From assembly GCF_002865645.1 (NCBI RefSeq), contig NW_020194685.1, positions 2,753,363-2,817,362 of the forward strand: DNA of 64,000 nt. The letters are read 5' to 3'. The translations under genes and the position numbers were made by a program. The notes beneath the pieces were generated by a model. It ran no database searches. It was not told the DNA's origin and saw nothing but the letters and a program-made list of their open reading frames with translations. This stretch comes from Hyaloscypha bicolor E (taxonomy: Eukaryota; Ascomycota; Leotiomycetes; Helotiales; Hyaloscyphaceae). Of this stretch, positions 11,161-22,054 are shown piece after piece. Position 1 is the first letter of the stretch, and each line of letters begins with the position of its first letter.

Positions 11161-11918
11161 GTAGGGGATTTGGTGCAAGTCCTGACACACGATTAGCTGT
11201 AATGCCTGGCGCTGGACAAGTCTCACTGGGCAAAGGGATAGGGGCTAAATAATACGCTCGGTCCCCTGAAGTAACCTAGTATAGGAGGTAGGTAATCCTT
11301 CTTATAAAAGTGAACTAATTATTTAGTTTAATATACGGAAGTACAGCTCATAAAGTTAGTAATAGCACTAGTAAGGGTTTTTGTATGTCTATATATATTC
11401 TAATATCGCTTTATTAAAGTAAATAAATAAAACAAGCCAAGCGAGGGATTTAATACCTAATTAAGTCAAGTTCTTTACTAGCCTAAGGGGTCGTTCTAGT
11501 GCCTCTGCTACAGGAAGGGGAGCTTGCGGGGGGGTATATGGAGTAAAAGAATCCCAAACTAAGATGCGAGACATTGCAAGTGTAAAATGTGGTCTTTTAA
11601 TTAGCTAAAAGAAAGAGAAAGTAAATGTGAAGTGTCTGTTTTGCCCACCGAGCGAAAGTGCGTGGTTTGTCTATTATTTATTTACTTGTAAAATTAAGGC
11701 CAGTTTAGGGCTTGCTTTGCTTTGAAATCAGTAAAATTAAAGCTTAATTTCTAATAAAATCATTAAAATCAATAAGAGTAAGCTTACATGGGACAAGCCG
11801 ATGTGTCCACTCGCTTGCTTTACTGTCTTTATGGGCTGTACCTCCGTAAATACAAATTCCCTCATTATCTCGGAATTTTATCTATCTTCTCTCAACAGTA
11901 CGATAGCAGATCTTGAAA

Positions 11919-13072
11919 ATGAGGAATTGTAATCTTGTGCTTCCATTTGGCAGCCTCCTCGTCAGTATGTTTGCTTCAGCGTCTGTTTTCACTCAGCCCC
12001 CTCTTTTCAACAAAATTTTAACAAATCCCAGAGCCCGCGTGCCAAGCCAGTTTTACAATGCTTCCGTCCCGCGATGGGAATGGTGGCCAAATCCAGGTCA
12101 ACTCGCCAATGGAGACAAAGGCCAATACCTAAATCTCTCTTCCGGAGTCGATCTATGGTACACGACATTTGGCAAGAACTCCACTCGACACACGCCCGTG
12201 CTGCTTCTCCACGCCGGGACTGGGAACAGCAACCAGATGTACAACCAAGCCAACAAGCTAGCCGAAACTCGACAAGTCATTCTTCAAGAGTATATCGTTT
12301 CTCCCACTGAAAATAAAGTTGCAACTAATAAATTGTCCCAGCACCCGCGGCGAAGGACGCAGTCCCTACACAAACTTCACAAAATTTCACTACGACGACT
12401 TCACCCGCGACGCAATCGCCATCCTCGACCACCTCAACATCCCCCGCGTCGCAGTAGTCGGCTGGAGCGACGGCGCAATCGTCGGGCTTGACCTTGCCAT
12501 GAACTACAGCTCTCGCATAGAGCGGGTGTTCGCTCACGGTGCCAACCCTCAAGCAAATATGAGTATCCCTGGCCTTAATGATCCGATCATTAATTCGGAT
12601 TCTGGATTTTTGGACTCAGATTTTGCGACAAACGGGACTACGTATTCTATTAATGGGAGAAGGAAGAGGGGGTTGGGGAAGAGGGGGCAGACGTATAATT
12701 GTGAGAGTTTGAGTCCCTTGCCGGGGAATTGTTCGGCGATGAAGGAGGGTGTTGCTTAGTGAGTCTATGCTTCTGTGAAAGGTGGTGGTGAATGATGTGC
12801 TGACGGTAAATAGTATGTGGAGGACGGAACCAACCTGGGGACCAGGAGCGTTGGCGAAAGTCAAGTGTCCGGTTTGGATTGTGGACGGAGACCATGATAT
12901 TTCTGTGGAGAGGAATCAAGCGGATGCTTTGGCAGCATGGATTCCGTTTGCTGGGCAGCTGATAATACCTCACGTGGGACATGCTGCTTTGCTTGAAGAT
13001 CCAAAGCTCTTTAACTTCGCGATGGAATACTTCTTGGATATGAAGTTTGATGGGGTTCTACCTTACTACTAA
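11919..13072 (+). CDS. Secreted alpha/beta-fold hydrolase
   Basis: Three exons: 11919-12289, 12342-12758 and 12814-13072, giving 348 residues. The N-terminus has a hydrophobic signal-peptide-like stretch (LPFGSLLVSMFASASVF). The core fold shows the oxyanion strand VLLLHAGTGNS, then DTRGEGRS, the nucleophile elbow GWSDG (Ser about 166), a late acidic segment VDGDHDI and a histidine in HVGHAALLEDP. These give a plausible Ser-Asp-His triad. Introns use GTATAT and GTGAGT donors, and both junctions restore family-like sequence (Q-DTRG and A-YMWRTEP). It belongs to the broad alpha/beta hydrolase-1 group, so the substrate cannot be told. It sits between transposon debris and a P450 pseudogene but appears intact. 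Confidence 0.85.
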
Positions 13073-13325
13073 AAGAGAAGTCAAGCAAATCAAGGAATAA
13101 GTATTGTGGGGATCTTGGACTCGCCATTTTCGTGGCCCCATGAAGCTGGAGTTGTGAGTAATTTAATCAACACATTGCTCGAGCAGATATAGTACTTTGA
13201 AACTATCTCCACGAGGGACATTCTGAAGTGAAGGTATGTGTTTACTTCCAACCCCTCGGTGTTTCTATCGTGCAGGGCACAGACAAAGCTATTCATAGGG
13301 AACAGTTTCCTTCCGTCTCCAGACC

Positions 13326-15017
13326 CTAAGTCTGCCTGCCCTCACTAGACGGGCAGATCGACTCAGCCATCCACTTGCTCTCCGGCCTCTTCCCTTCATG
13401 CTCCTTAGGCAGCTCAACATCGTAATTCATAACCAGGTAAGCAACAATCATCTTGAACTCGAAAACGAAGAAGAACCGGCCTGGACAATCAGTGCTCTCA
13501 CCAAACGGAAGAAATTTCGGCCCTGTGGATCCAGACGTAAGATTGGATTTCTCGTTTGCATCTAAAGTTGAGTCTTCGCGAATATGAGAGAATCTGAAAG
13601 GGTCAAATTTAACGGGTTCGTCGAATAGTTTGCTATCAGAGTGTGGTCCGTATGCGATGACAGAGGGTAAGGCGCCTTTAGGGAGCAGGATTCCGTCCTC
13701 GGTGCGGAGACCATCGATCATCACCTTTTTGAAAACACTTCTATTTGCAAAAGTCTTTATTCGGAGAGTCTCTCTGCAAATTCTGTCTGTCTTTATCATC
13801 TGAGAGATGGAAAATTTAGTCCAAGTATGTCGTTTGCGGTGAGAACCCTGGGAGATCTTCCCTAAGGAGCGCAATTGCATTGTATTCTTAGTCCGAAGCA
13901 ACGATATCGAACACAACATTCGCGATTCCGATATTTGCTTGATGAAAGATTTCTACATCTAGGAGTGCCAGACGACCGGTCACATCATCGATATTGACCT
14001 CGTCTGGGCAATTTGTCTGTTCGTAACGGAGCATCATTTGCAACATGTCTGGCGGATCGTCTTCGCTTTTTGGATTCTGGATGACAAACAGTGGTTTCTG
14101 AAATAGCCTTTCCCATTGGCGCTTCATCTTCCGTATATGACTTCAGATGGGGATACTAGCAAGAGACCCGAAAATTGAGCGGAGACTTTGGGTAGGATTC
14201 CAATGATGCCCGCATTGATGAAACAAATATCGGTGTAAGCGATCCGATTCTTGAGGAATTCTTCATCTTGTCCTGTGTTAGGGTGAGTCAGTAAGAACGC
14301 CCGGATAAAATGGGTGGCGACAATTACAGATAGGAAGTCCCAGCATGGTCCTGCTCGAACCTTGAGCAACAGTTGGCTCAACAGTTTCAAGCACATTGAA
14401 CTCCTTCCAATCCTTGGTGTTAGTACTGAATTCCGCATCGAATGTAAACTTCAGCTCGTCGTCCAAAGATACGATGGTAATTTCGAGGATGTTGTTCGTC
14501 TCACGCTTGATCAAGGTCGTTGGCCAGTTGTCTAGAAGGTAAAATCATACTTTTCTCCAACATGTAGACACCACCGTCGAGTTCAACAATCGCCTGCTGT
14601 GCGCTGAGGACATTATTTGGTTGGAATTGAATCTAACGAATAGCGTTGGTTGGCATGATGACTTCGTCTCGGAAGCCCAGACTGGGGAACAAGCAGGTCT
14701 TTCCCTGCTTCGACCACTGTTTGGTGTATTAGCCTCAGCACTATTGTGAAGCACCCTCAGGAAGTCCTTTCCTCTTACCTTCTTATATGCTTCAATGAAA
14801 GCTTCTGGCAATCCGTGAGGAAAGCCAGGCGTGTTCTCAAACTGAACCGAGTGGCGCCTTTTGGTTCACAAATTCGCGGGAGACGCGAGGGGTATTGAAT
14901 GATGGCGACGTATGGGAACCAGAACGCTGCAAGGACTGCACTGAAGGCGCAGAGTGATCTGATTTCAAACCAGTCTACGGCCCGGATATTCATCACGTCA
15001 ACTGATGAAGACATCAT
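13326..15017 (-). pseudogene. Cytochrome P450 monooxygenase pseudogene
   Basis: Recognisable P450 parts are the N-terminal membrane segment and proline hinge (FPYVAIIQYPSRLPRICEP) near 14880, a mid-region LIKRETNN near 14510, ETLR (the ExxR helix K) near 13770, and the haem loop FGESTDCPGRFF near 13490. The haem cysteine is present. The frame shifts at least at 14780-14815, 14540-14560, 14120-14150 and 13890-13920, and an in-frame TAG lies at 14633-14635 where relatives usually have Trp. Parts of true introns remain, for example a GTAAGA donor near 14775 and an AG near 14715. It resembles P450s of fungal secondary metabolism, but no cluster surrounds it. Confidence 0.85.
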
Positions 15018-15868
15018 GTAAAGCTTGATGATGTCGGAGAGGGAAGCTGTTCGCAGCATTCGAACCCCAGCAGAGAGCCAGAGGGGTCCAGGGCAACAGC
15101 TGGAGCAACGTTCAATAATTTCTGCGTCCATAGAATGATGGAAATTTAAAAACATCTCACGAAACTGAGAGATAAAATGAGAAGCTGAGGTAAATTCAAG
15201 ACATTCCACTTTATGCGAAAACTTGATAGCACTTTGTATCGATCGCCACGGTGACAATAGCAGAGTCTCCTTCGTAAATTTAGGGTAATATCCCGCCCCC
15301 GAGCACAGAACCATGCCGCACCCTCCTTAGAGTCCTTGTCTTTACAAGATACTCATGTGTATGCGATGTCCAATGAAAATAAGAAAAAATAGATATTTCT
15401 TCAGCCGCATTCCCCGTAAAATCTTGAAGAAACGCGATTCGTGGACATCATTCTGTTGAGAATTGCTACCTCCGTATAGTATTCACCCGGCATTAACCTT
15501 TCCAGTTCGGTTAAGCCCTAAACAGTCAGCGAGACCTATACACCCAGCCTCCATGAGCTCAGGAAAGTCCCCCGGAAAATTGAAAAGCCTGTGTCAAAAC
15601 CTATGTATGCAAATAAAAATGATGATGTATTTGTAAAGTGCCCAATCTATAAACAAAGACAACCCAATAATCCCCCGTGCCCAAAAAGAAAAACTATCGA
15701 ATTAGAGGATATGCAACCAACAGCTCCTTAGCCTCTCAAAAGGCTGAGCAATACAGGGCAGCAAGCCCACTGTGTGTTCTACGGAAGCGGCGCAACAAAC
15801 ACGTTATTAAGGACGCGAAAACCAAGCAACTTTTTACCAAACGCCGAATCCCAAAAGAGTGATATCCC
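15018..15868. other. Intergenic, nothing recognised
   Basis: This lies between the start of the P450 relic and the 3' end of the chitinase gene. The frames at 14775-15314 (beyond its P450 part) and 15677-15862 show no recognisable content. Confidence 0.4.
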
Positions 15869-17796
15869 TTACAACAAAAAGATCAAGATAGTTCCTGCAA
15901 CAGTGGCCCCAAATTGGCCGACCGTTGGCGCTAGATGAGTGCAGGAAGCGGACTTCTTGGCACTATTCTTGCTGGTATTGAAGATAGGAGAAGAATTGCT
16001 ATCGTGTGCCTGCTGGTTTCTCTTCTCATCACTTCCCTCCTCCTCATCCTCCTCTGTGCCCTCTTCTTGGTTGCCCTCCTTGTCATCCACCTCGACTGCA
16101 TCGTCGATAAAGGGCTCAGGCTGAGTAATTGTCAGCGTCGGCCCTGCTCCATATGCAAAGTAGAAAGTACTGGGCGAGAAAGCACTCACAGCCGTCGCCG
16201 TTACTGTCGGCGTGCTTTCAGCAACGACTTCAACCTGAGTGGTGGTCGGTTCCGGAGTCGAGATAGAAGGAGAAGGAGAAGTCGGAGCACCCACACGAGT
16301 AGTAGTCGCCTTGCTCTCCTCAGCCTTCTGAGATGCAGGCTCAGCAGGCTCGTCATCCTCTCTTCCCACATCCTGAGCATGAAACTTCTCGCCCTCTCCC
16401 TTCATGCCACTCTTGATGTTCTCGTACTGACTCTCAGGATAGCTCAAGTGGTTCTTGCTTTTCTCCAACTTGCCGAGCTCTTTGACAACAGTGGCAACTA
16501 AAGAGTCATCGCCAGTCTTATCCCCAGAAACTTCCCAGAACATGGCGCCACCGAGACCCTTCTCCTTGATCCACTTTGCCTTTTGGCGAGCGATGTTGGG
16601 GGTATCGTAGGAAACCATGTACTCCTTCCCTGCATCGTAGCTGTAACTAGCACCAAGTTCAGGAAGCTCGACGATGTTGGCAGCTGAAGGGATATCTTTG
16701 TAAAGGAAGCTCCCTTTGTCACCTTCTTGCAATGATGCAGCTTTATCGTAATCGTTGCCTGGACCCTTGGTCTGAACAAAGACGTGTCCGTACAGCGGCA
16801 AACCAAGGTTAATCTTCCCCGGCGCGATCTTCCCGAGATTGATATAGTAGTCCACGGCGGACTCTGTGTTGAAGGGGGTGTGAGAAGGGTTCTCTGCGTT
16901 GGCGAAGAGGTTAGAAGAATGGCCCGAGGTTGTGTCCCAGGCTCCAGCGTAATCATATGCCATGAAGTCCCATTGGTCGATGTATTTATCCATGGCTGGC
17001 ATATCGAGGTGCTGATAGTTTTTCGCTCCGGCCGGAGATGCGTACGAAATGATGAACGGTGCCGAGTTGGTGGACTTGGCGTATGACTCCATCGCGGTGC
17101 GAATCTTCTTTAGGAGATCGATCATTTGGTGGCATTCGACGGGGGATGAGACGTATTCGTAGTCGAGAGAAAGGCCGTCGAAGCCAAGGTCAAACATCTT
17201 TTGAACCGCGGACCAGGCGAATGTCGAACGCGTCAATTCGGATGCGAGCATTGGTTCAAACTGTCCCTCTTGAGAGTACGTGTACCCCCCGATAGAAAGC
17301 AAAGTCTTTAGAGAACGGTTCTTCTTCTTGAGAAGATACATCTGTTTGATCTCGCCGTAAGCGTTTGATTTACCGTCCCATAGATCACCAGGGAAATGTT
17401 TCTCTAAGTCCGCATATTCGTCACTGAGAAGTCTGTTTAAGATAAATTAATGCCATACTTTAATTCTGGATATTCGACTTACACTTCACCCGTGTTCTTG
17501 TCAACTTTAGCGAACGAGTAGATTAGATGCGTATACCGCTCCGCTGGGATGTCGCTGGCGCTGAAGTTCTTGTAGGTTTTCTAAGAGAAAATCAGAAGGA
17601 GTCGCACCTCTATTTCATTCATTCGACTTACCCAATCGCCATAGTAACCAACGTTGCGAAATCCAGCATGTGGAGAATTTCGTGCGGCAAGATCGGTTGA
17701 TTTCGATGTGTGGGCGGAGGAGATTAGGGTGGCATTGGCTGCTGTTATAGCAACCAAGAGGCAGGTTGTCCAAGAAGAAATTGAAGGGAGCTTCAT
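15869..17796 (-). CDS. GH18 chitinase with GPI-anchor signal
   Basis: Secreted, wall-anchored chitinase family protein of 608 residues. Exons on the minus strand: 17796-17632, 17580-17483 and 17432-15869. The order is a signal peptide (residues 1-22), a short linker, and a GH18 barrel (about 48-385) starting at VGYYGDW, with LLSIGGYTYS (SxGG) and WDFMAYDYAGAW. A Ser/Thr/Pro-rich linker and acidic stretch follow, then Asn/Ser/Lys residues and a hydrophobic C-terminus, a typical GPI signal. The catalytic motif reads DGLSLDYE (about 173-180). The glutamate and the preceding aspartate are kept, but the middle aspartate of DxxDxDxE is serine and the usual tryptophan is tyrosine. It may have lowered or altered activity, perhaps in wall remodelling. 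The family call is firm; activity is uncertain. Confidence 0.92.
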
Positions 17797-18671
17797 AGTT
17801 AATTAAAAACAAAGAGGTGTTGTCGAGATTTCGGTGAGAAGTTGTATGTGTGAGTATTGAAAGTAGAATATTGTAAGGTGTTTGAGGATGAAAGAAACAC
17901 AAGGGCCAAAAAGTATGCTCATATACGGGAAGGCAAGTTGTCAAGTGGGCTAGAGTGGGACCGGTCCCGGATGGAAAGCAAGCTGCCACGGCCCAGGGTC
18001 GATTTAGTCCAGCTGTCAGAATGAAACAGGGTGGAGCTAATGAGAGACTAGAATATCAGTGCCCACACAAATAGTATGCCCACAATTATTTTTTAGACTC
18101 GTATCTTTAACTATTCTTCAGCAAATCTGAACTTTGATGAATTTGGCCAGGGCCAGTCAGTATTGGAATAGACTAAGTTCTTAAATGACATGATAATACA
18201 AATCGGGAATTTGGGAGCCTCTACCAAGAGATAATTAAAAGAAAAGCGCCAAATTGCGACTGAACCTTCCCTATACTATTGTCAGTGGGCATGAAATTGG
18301 AGGCGGGCGGGACCGGCTCGAGACCGAGAGCTTTGGGAACCAACTTACTTCCCATAGCGGCGTACAAAGCCCACGTTATAATTTCTAAGCCCTGACACTC
18401 TCCAAAATCGAGCGCTCGAAATGGTAGGATATGGAGCTCGAATTCAGGAAAGCAAGTGGGCAAAATATACAAAAATATGCCTGTTCCGGCCGGATATTGA
18501 ACGGTCGGCTGCTGAGCCTGACCACGCCAACGGCAGTACCTGGCCTTGAATGACCATAAAATGCCAACAAACTGTGGATATCTCCTCGTTATTATGATAT
18601 CAAAGAGCTTTGCTTATAAATCATATCCTACCATACAGCCGAAAATTATCCCACATAAGCGATGTAAAGAA
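17797..18671. other. Intergenic: chitinase promoter and GST 3' side
   Basis: This is the upstream region of the chitinase gene (minus strand) and downstream region of the GST gene (minus strand). No recognisable gene or repeat was seen. Confidence 0.4.
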
Positions 18672-19598
18672 TCACTTCGCTGCTGCAGTGTTCGCCAACC
18701 TAAACTTGGTCTTCTCAACAATCCTCTGCTCATCCCAAATATAATTAACACTCTTCTCTTTAACAACTGCATTCGCCCACTTCCAAAAAGCCGGGGCCTT
18801 CGTCTCAAGATTCGTCAAAAGACTCTTCGGAGCCAGTCCACCTTTCGGATAAGCCAGAAGCCGAAGGATGAAAGATCCTGTTTGGACCTAGTATTGTAAT
18901 ATCAATCAGCATGCCCAACTCCAATTTCCATTCAATCATCCAAAAGGTAATGTTTAGATCGGAATAGGGGAAAGTGGCACTCACCTCAGCTAAAGTCAAC
19001 CTCTCGCTCCCCCCGAAAAACGGCTTAGCATCCTGGAGCAACGGCTCGACTTCCTTAACAACAGCATCCACCAGCTTCTCAGCCAACGGTCCCTTCTCCT
19101 CCTCACTCGCCCTCAAAATGCCGTAAGTCTGGCTGTTCACCTTGCTGATAAATGCATCGACGAAAAAATTGATTTTGGCTCGCTGAAGTGCGCCGCCTTC
19201 CTCGGACGACGTCTTCTGTAAGTGGGAAGGGTGTGCGTCGCTGAGGAATTGCGCGACAATGGCAGATTCAGTGATGATGGTTCCGTTGTAGGAGATACTG
19301 GGAACCAGGCCTCGAGGGTTGACGGCTAGGTAACGCAGCGAATTAGCATGTCAAATTCTTGACTTCTTAGGGGCGAATCTCTTAAGACACATGTCGGCTC
19401 CCTCTCAAGCAAGAAAATAGAAAACATTGGTATGGAAATAGGCTAACCTAGGTATTCGGTAGTGCGAGGCACGGAGAGGTCGATGATTTCTTCTTTGAAG
19501 GGGAGATTGAGTTCGGCGAGGGCGATGTGTGCGCGATGTGCCCACGGACAGCTGTGGTTTGTATACAGAAGGATCTCGGGAGTTTCGACGGAACCCAT
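18672..19598 (-). CDS. Glutathione S-transferase, Cys-type (omega-like)
   Basis: Exons on the minus strand: 19598-19448, 19325-18985 and 18887-18672, coding 235 residues, normal for cytosolic GSTs. The N-terminal thioredoxin-like domain has LLYTNHSCPWAHRAHIAL. The CPWAHR site has cysteine where other classes use Tyr or Ser, as in omega-type enzymes, which act as thiol transferases or reductases. NPRGLVPSISYNG (the cis-Pro loop) and TESAIVAQFL (the glutathione gamma-glutamyl contact) follow. The C-terminal helical domain runs from about residue 90. All three splice junctions restore family sequence in phase. It is divergent from CNS1 with 456 bp between starts. It probably acts in detoxification or redox repair. 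Confidence 0.9.
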
Positions 19599-20054
19599 AT
19601 TGGTGGTTATATATAGATTGATGGCCTGCTTTAAAGATGCAAGTGGAGAGAATGTGTGTCAAGGTGAAGATGTCAGTGAAGATGGTCACGTGAGGATATA
19701 GAAACGGGAGTGGGTTGGAGAAGGAGACATTATACTCCGGGGAACGGAAGGGATTTATAACTTCAAGCAATGACGAACCGAACGCCGGGAGTAGCACCGT
19801 AACCCCGTTAGCGTAACCCGCCTGCTGAAATGACGCGATTCCTGGCTGGGATGAGGATGTGTGCCCCTCCTTTGATTTCTAAGCCCCTTATCTTATCGTC
19901 CGAGCGGATCATTATCGTCATCGGGCGGGATCCCGCTCCGCCAGTATATTGTTTTTCTTTGACACCGCCTCGAACAAAATAATCATCTTCGTGCCCCACT
20001 GCTACGAAAGCAAGAACTAAACCCTCCCTTGCAATCTCTCAAGCTTCGGCAAAC
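19599..20054. promoter_or_regulatory. Divergent promoter region GST / CNS1
   Basis: 456 bp between two start codons pointing outward. No specific operator was recognised. A co-chaperone gene and a stress-type GST sharing this space could be co-regulated, but that is inference. Confidence 0.4.
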
Positions 20055-21266
20055 ATGGCAGCACCTTCCGAAGAAATCCCAGGACCAGACCTTCTCACCC
20101 AGGCCATCAATTCATTCTCCCTCCCCTCGGACTCCACAGCACAAGATGGCACAACGCCCTCCTTGCCCCCGGCAATGGCCGCGCTACGGAACAAGTCAGC
20201 AGATGAGATCCTCTCCGACCTCAACAAAACGCCCCTCTTCATGACCTCGCTGGAAGAGAACGACGACCTCGAAGCCCTCAAAGCGCTAGCCTACGAAGGC
20301 ACTCCGCTCGAAGTCTCCACCGGCTTCAAAGAGCGTGGCAACGAATCATTCAAAGAGCGTGGCTTCAAAGACGCAAAAGAATTCTACACCAAAGCCATAA
20401 ACGTCCTGCTCTTGGAAGTTCGGAAGCGGCAGAAAGGAGAGAAGAAGACGGAGGAGGAGGGTGGTGAAGAGGAGGTTAAGAGGGAGATTGCAGTCTTGGA
20501 GGCGTGTTTGGTTAATAGGGCGGCGTGCCATCTGGAACTGAAGAATTATAGGAGTTGTACGCTTGATTGTGGGAGTGCGTTGAGGATTAACCCGGGGAAT
20601 GTGAAGGCATTCTACCGGAGTTCGAGAGCTTTACTCTCCTTGGATCGCATACCCGAAGCGGATGACGCTTGTGCGCGTGGTTTGGCACTGGACCCGGAGA
20701 ATAAGTCGTTAAGGGCTGTGGCGCAAGATATAATAAAAAGGAACGCACAAGTGGCTGCGAAGAAGAAGGCGGAACTGGAAAGGGAGCAGAAGAGAAGGGT
20801 TGAGGAGGTCACGTTGAAGGCTGCGTTGAAGGCGCGTGGTATCAAGACACGGCAGACGGCACAACCGCCAGAAATGGAAGACGCGCGCATCCAACTTGTA
20901 CCTGACCATGCGGATCCAACGTCCACACTCGCATTTCCGACGGTGCTATTATACCCGTTGGCACTGGAATCAGATTTCATCAAAGAGTTCAACGAGACGG
21001 AGACCCTGGGGCATCATTTAGACTACATTCTTCCTGTTCCCTGGGATAAAGTGCTGTATACGCCGAAGCGCGTGGAGTGTTACATGGAGACGATCACGGG
21101 AGGATTGGTCAAGGTTGGAAGGAATGTTACGCTTTTGAAGATTCTGACGACCGCGAATGTCGAGGTTGTAGATGGGGTTGCCCGAATCTTTGTGTTGCCG
21201 AAAAGTAAGGCGGAAGGGTGGGTACAGGAGTTCAAGAGGAAGAAGGCGGCTGAGAAGGTTGCGTGA
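20055..21266 (+). CDS. CNS1: Hsp90 co-chaperone CNS1 (TTC4 family)
   Basis: TPR co-chaperone that binds the Hsp90/Hsp70 C-terminus and is essential in yeast. Single exon of 403 residues. The N-terminal segment includes PLFMTSLEENDD, typical of CNS1/TTC4, followed by TPR repeats (about residues 88-235): FKERGNESFKERGFKDAKEF, CLVNRAACHLELKNYRSC and VKAFYRSSRALLSLDRIPEA. A charged helix (about 230-265) links to the C-terminal domain with FPTVLLYPLALESDFIKEF and VPWDKVLYTP, the Cns1-type C-terminal fold. A low-complexity Lys/Glu insert (KRQKGEKKTEEEGGEEE) sits inside the first TPR pair, as in other fungi. The start has an ACATGGCAG context. Confidence 0.93.
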   Translation: MAAPSEEIPGPDLLTQAINSFSLPSDSTAQDGTTPSLPPAMAALRNKSADEILSDLNKTPLFMTSLEENDDLEALKALAYEGTPLEVSTGFKERGNESFKERGFKDAKEFYTKAINVLLLEVRKRQKGEKKTEEEGGEEEVKREIAVLEACLVNRAACHLELKNYRSCTLDCGSALRINPGNVKAFYRSSRALLSLDRIPEADDACARGLALDPENKSLRAVAQDIIKRNAQVAAKKKAELEREQKRRVEEVTLKAALKARGIKTRQTAQPPEMEDARIQLVPDHADPTSTLAFPTVLLYPLALESDFIKEFNETETLGHHLDYILPVPWDKVLYTPKRVECYMETITGGLVKVGRNVTLLKILTTANVEVVDGVARIFVLPKSKAEGWVQEFKRKKAAEKVA

Positions 21267-22051
21267 GAGGATCCCGCACGGATGAAGACCCGGAATCTGA
21301 GAGGACGCCGCTTTGGAAGGAGGACCTTGAATAATTTGAGATGGAAGAATGTGAAAAGTGAGAGATGCATGGTAGGACTTGTTTTGCCTCATCTTTTCTT
21401 TTTCTGATGGGACAAGCAATGAGCCACCTCGCCGACGAAATAGGAAATATTGTTCTGTGCGAGGAAGGAAAAATTGGAGATTTCTTGGCCAACTAACGAG
21501 ACATTCGTACGAAAAGGGACACATTTGCATCGGGAACTTATTCTGCCTCCCGCCGCCATGCACGGCGTTCGATCGCGCTACCATCCCACCACGATCACCA
21601 CGAGTTGGTATTAAGGTTGCGTAACCAGTAGAGGCTGATCGCCGACTTTGTGCTACTTTCAACGGCTGAGATGCGCGTCAGTGTCACGAATGTGGTGTTA
21701 CGTGGGGACTTCAGTCTACCTCCCTCCACCAACCTTAATCGAAGCTCCTGAAGGCCAGATGGGCATGTGCAAGAGGAGTGGTGGTGGGGAAGAGAGAGGT
21801 AAAGGGGGAAGAGGGAGAGCTATGAGAAATCAACGAGATAGATTACGACTAGATTACAATGCAATTGTGCCAGTGATATGGACTTGCATCCGACTTTCTT
21901 TCATCCGAAATGTGATCCACGTGAAACCAAAACACCTCCAATGCAAAACGAATCATGACAGAACAATCTGAACATCCATCTCACGCCCTCCTTGCCCAAT
22001 CCATGTCCCGAAACGCCATCAATGCGTACTCACATGAATACTTGGAAGTAT
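21267..22051. other. Intergenic between converging genes
   Basis: 3' sides of CNS1 (+) and the APSES regulator (-). Nothing recognised apart from a 20-bp palindrome at the edge, listed separately. Confidence 0.4.
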
Positions 22052-22054
22052 TCA
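22035..22054. repeat. 20-bp palindrome over the APSES stop codon
   Basis: TGAATACTTGGAAGTATTCA has perfect 9-bp arms around GG. It covers the proposed TGA stop of the APSES gene (22054-22052 on the minus strand). It could form a short RNA hairpin or be a dimeric protein site; chance is possible. Confidence 0.5.

Larger units (their letters stand above)
10010..11918. other. Gene-free stretch with transposon debris
   Basis: There is no supportable gene. The stretch contains a 53-bp-arm inverted repeat and a TA-flanked MITE, both listed separately. 11280-11800 is strongly A/T-rich with many TA steps, which resembles repeat-induced point mutation, but I could not compute indices. An open plus-strand stretch around 10690-10910 reads without stops into the MITE but resembles nothing I know. 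The last 100 bases are the promoter of the hydrolase at 11919. Confidence 0.5.

Noticed and set aside
10924..11226. 100-codon minus frame inside the MITE
   Set aside because: It covers the A/T-rich MITE interior and its terminal repeats, so coding appearance is accidental; no transposase motif.
11919..15017. Secondary-metabolite gene cluster (hydrolase plus P450)
   Set aside because: There is no backbone synthase, and the P450 and the nearby transporter are both broken, so an active cluster is not supported.
15677..15862. 61-codon basic plus frame before the chitinase 3' end
   Set aside because: Low-complexity Lys/Arg frame with no start context or family match; probably 3'-UTR antisense.
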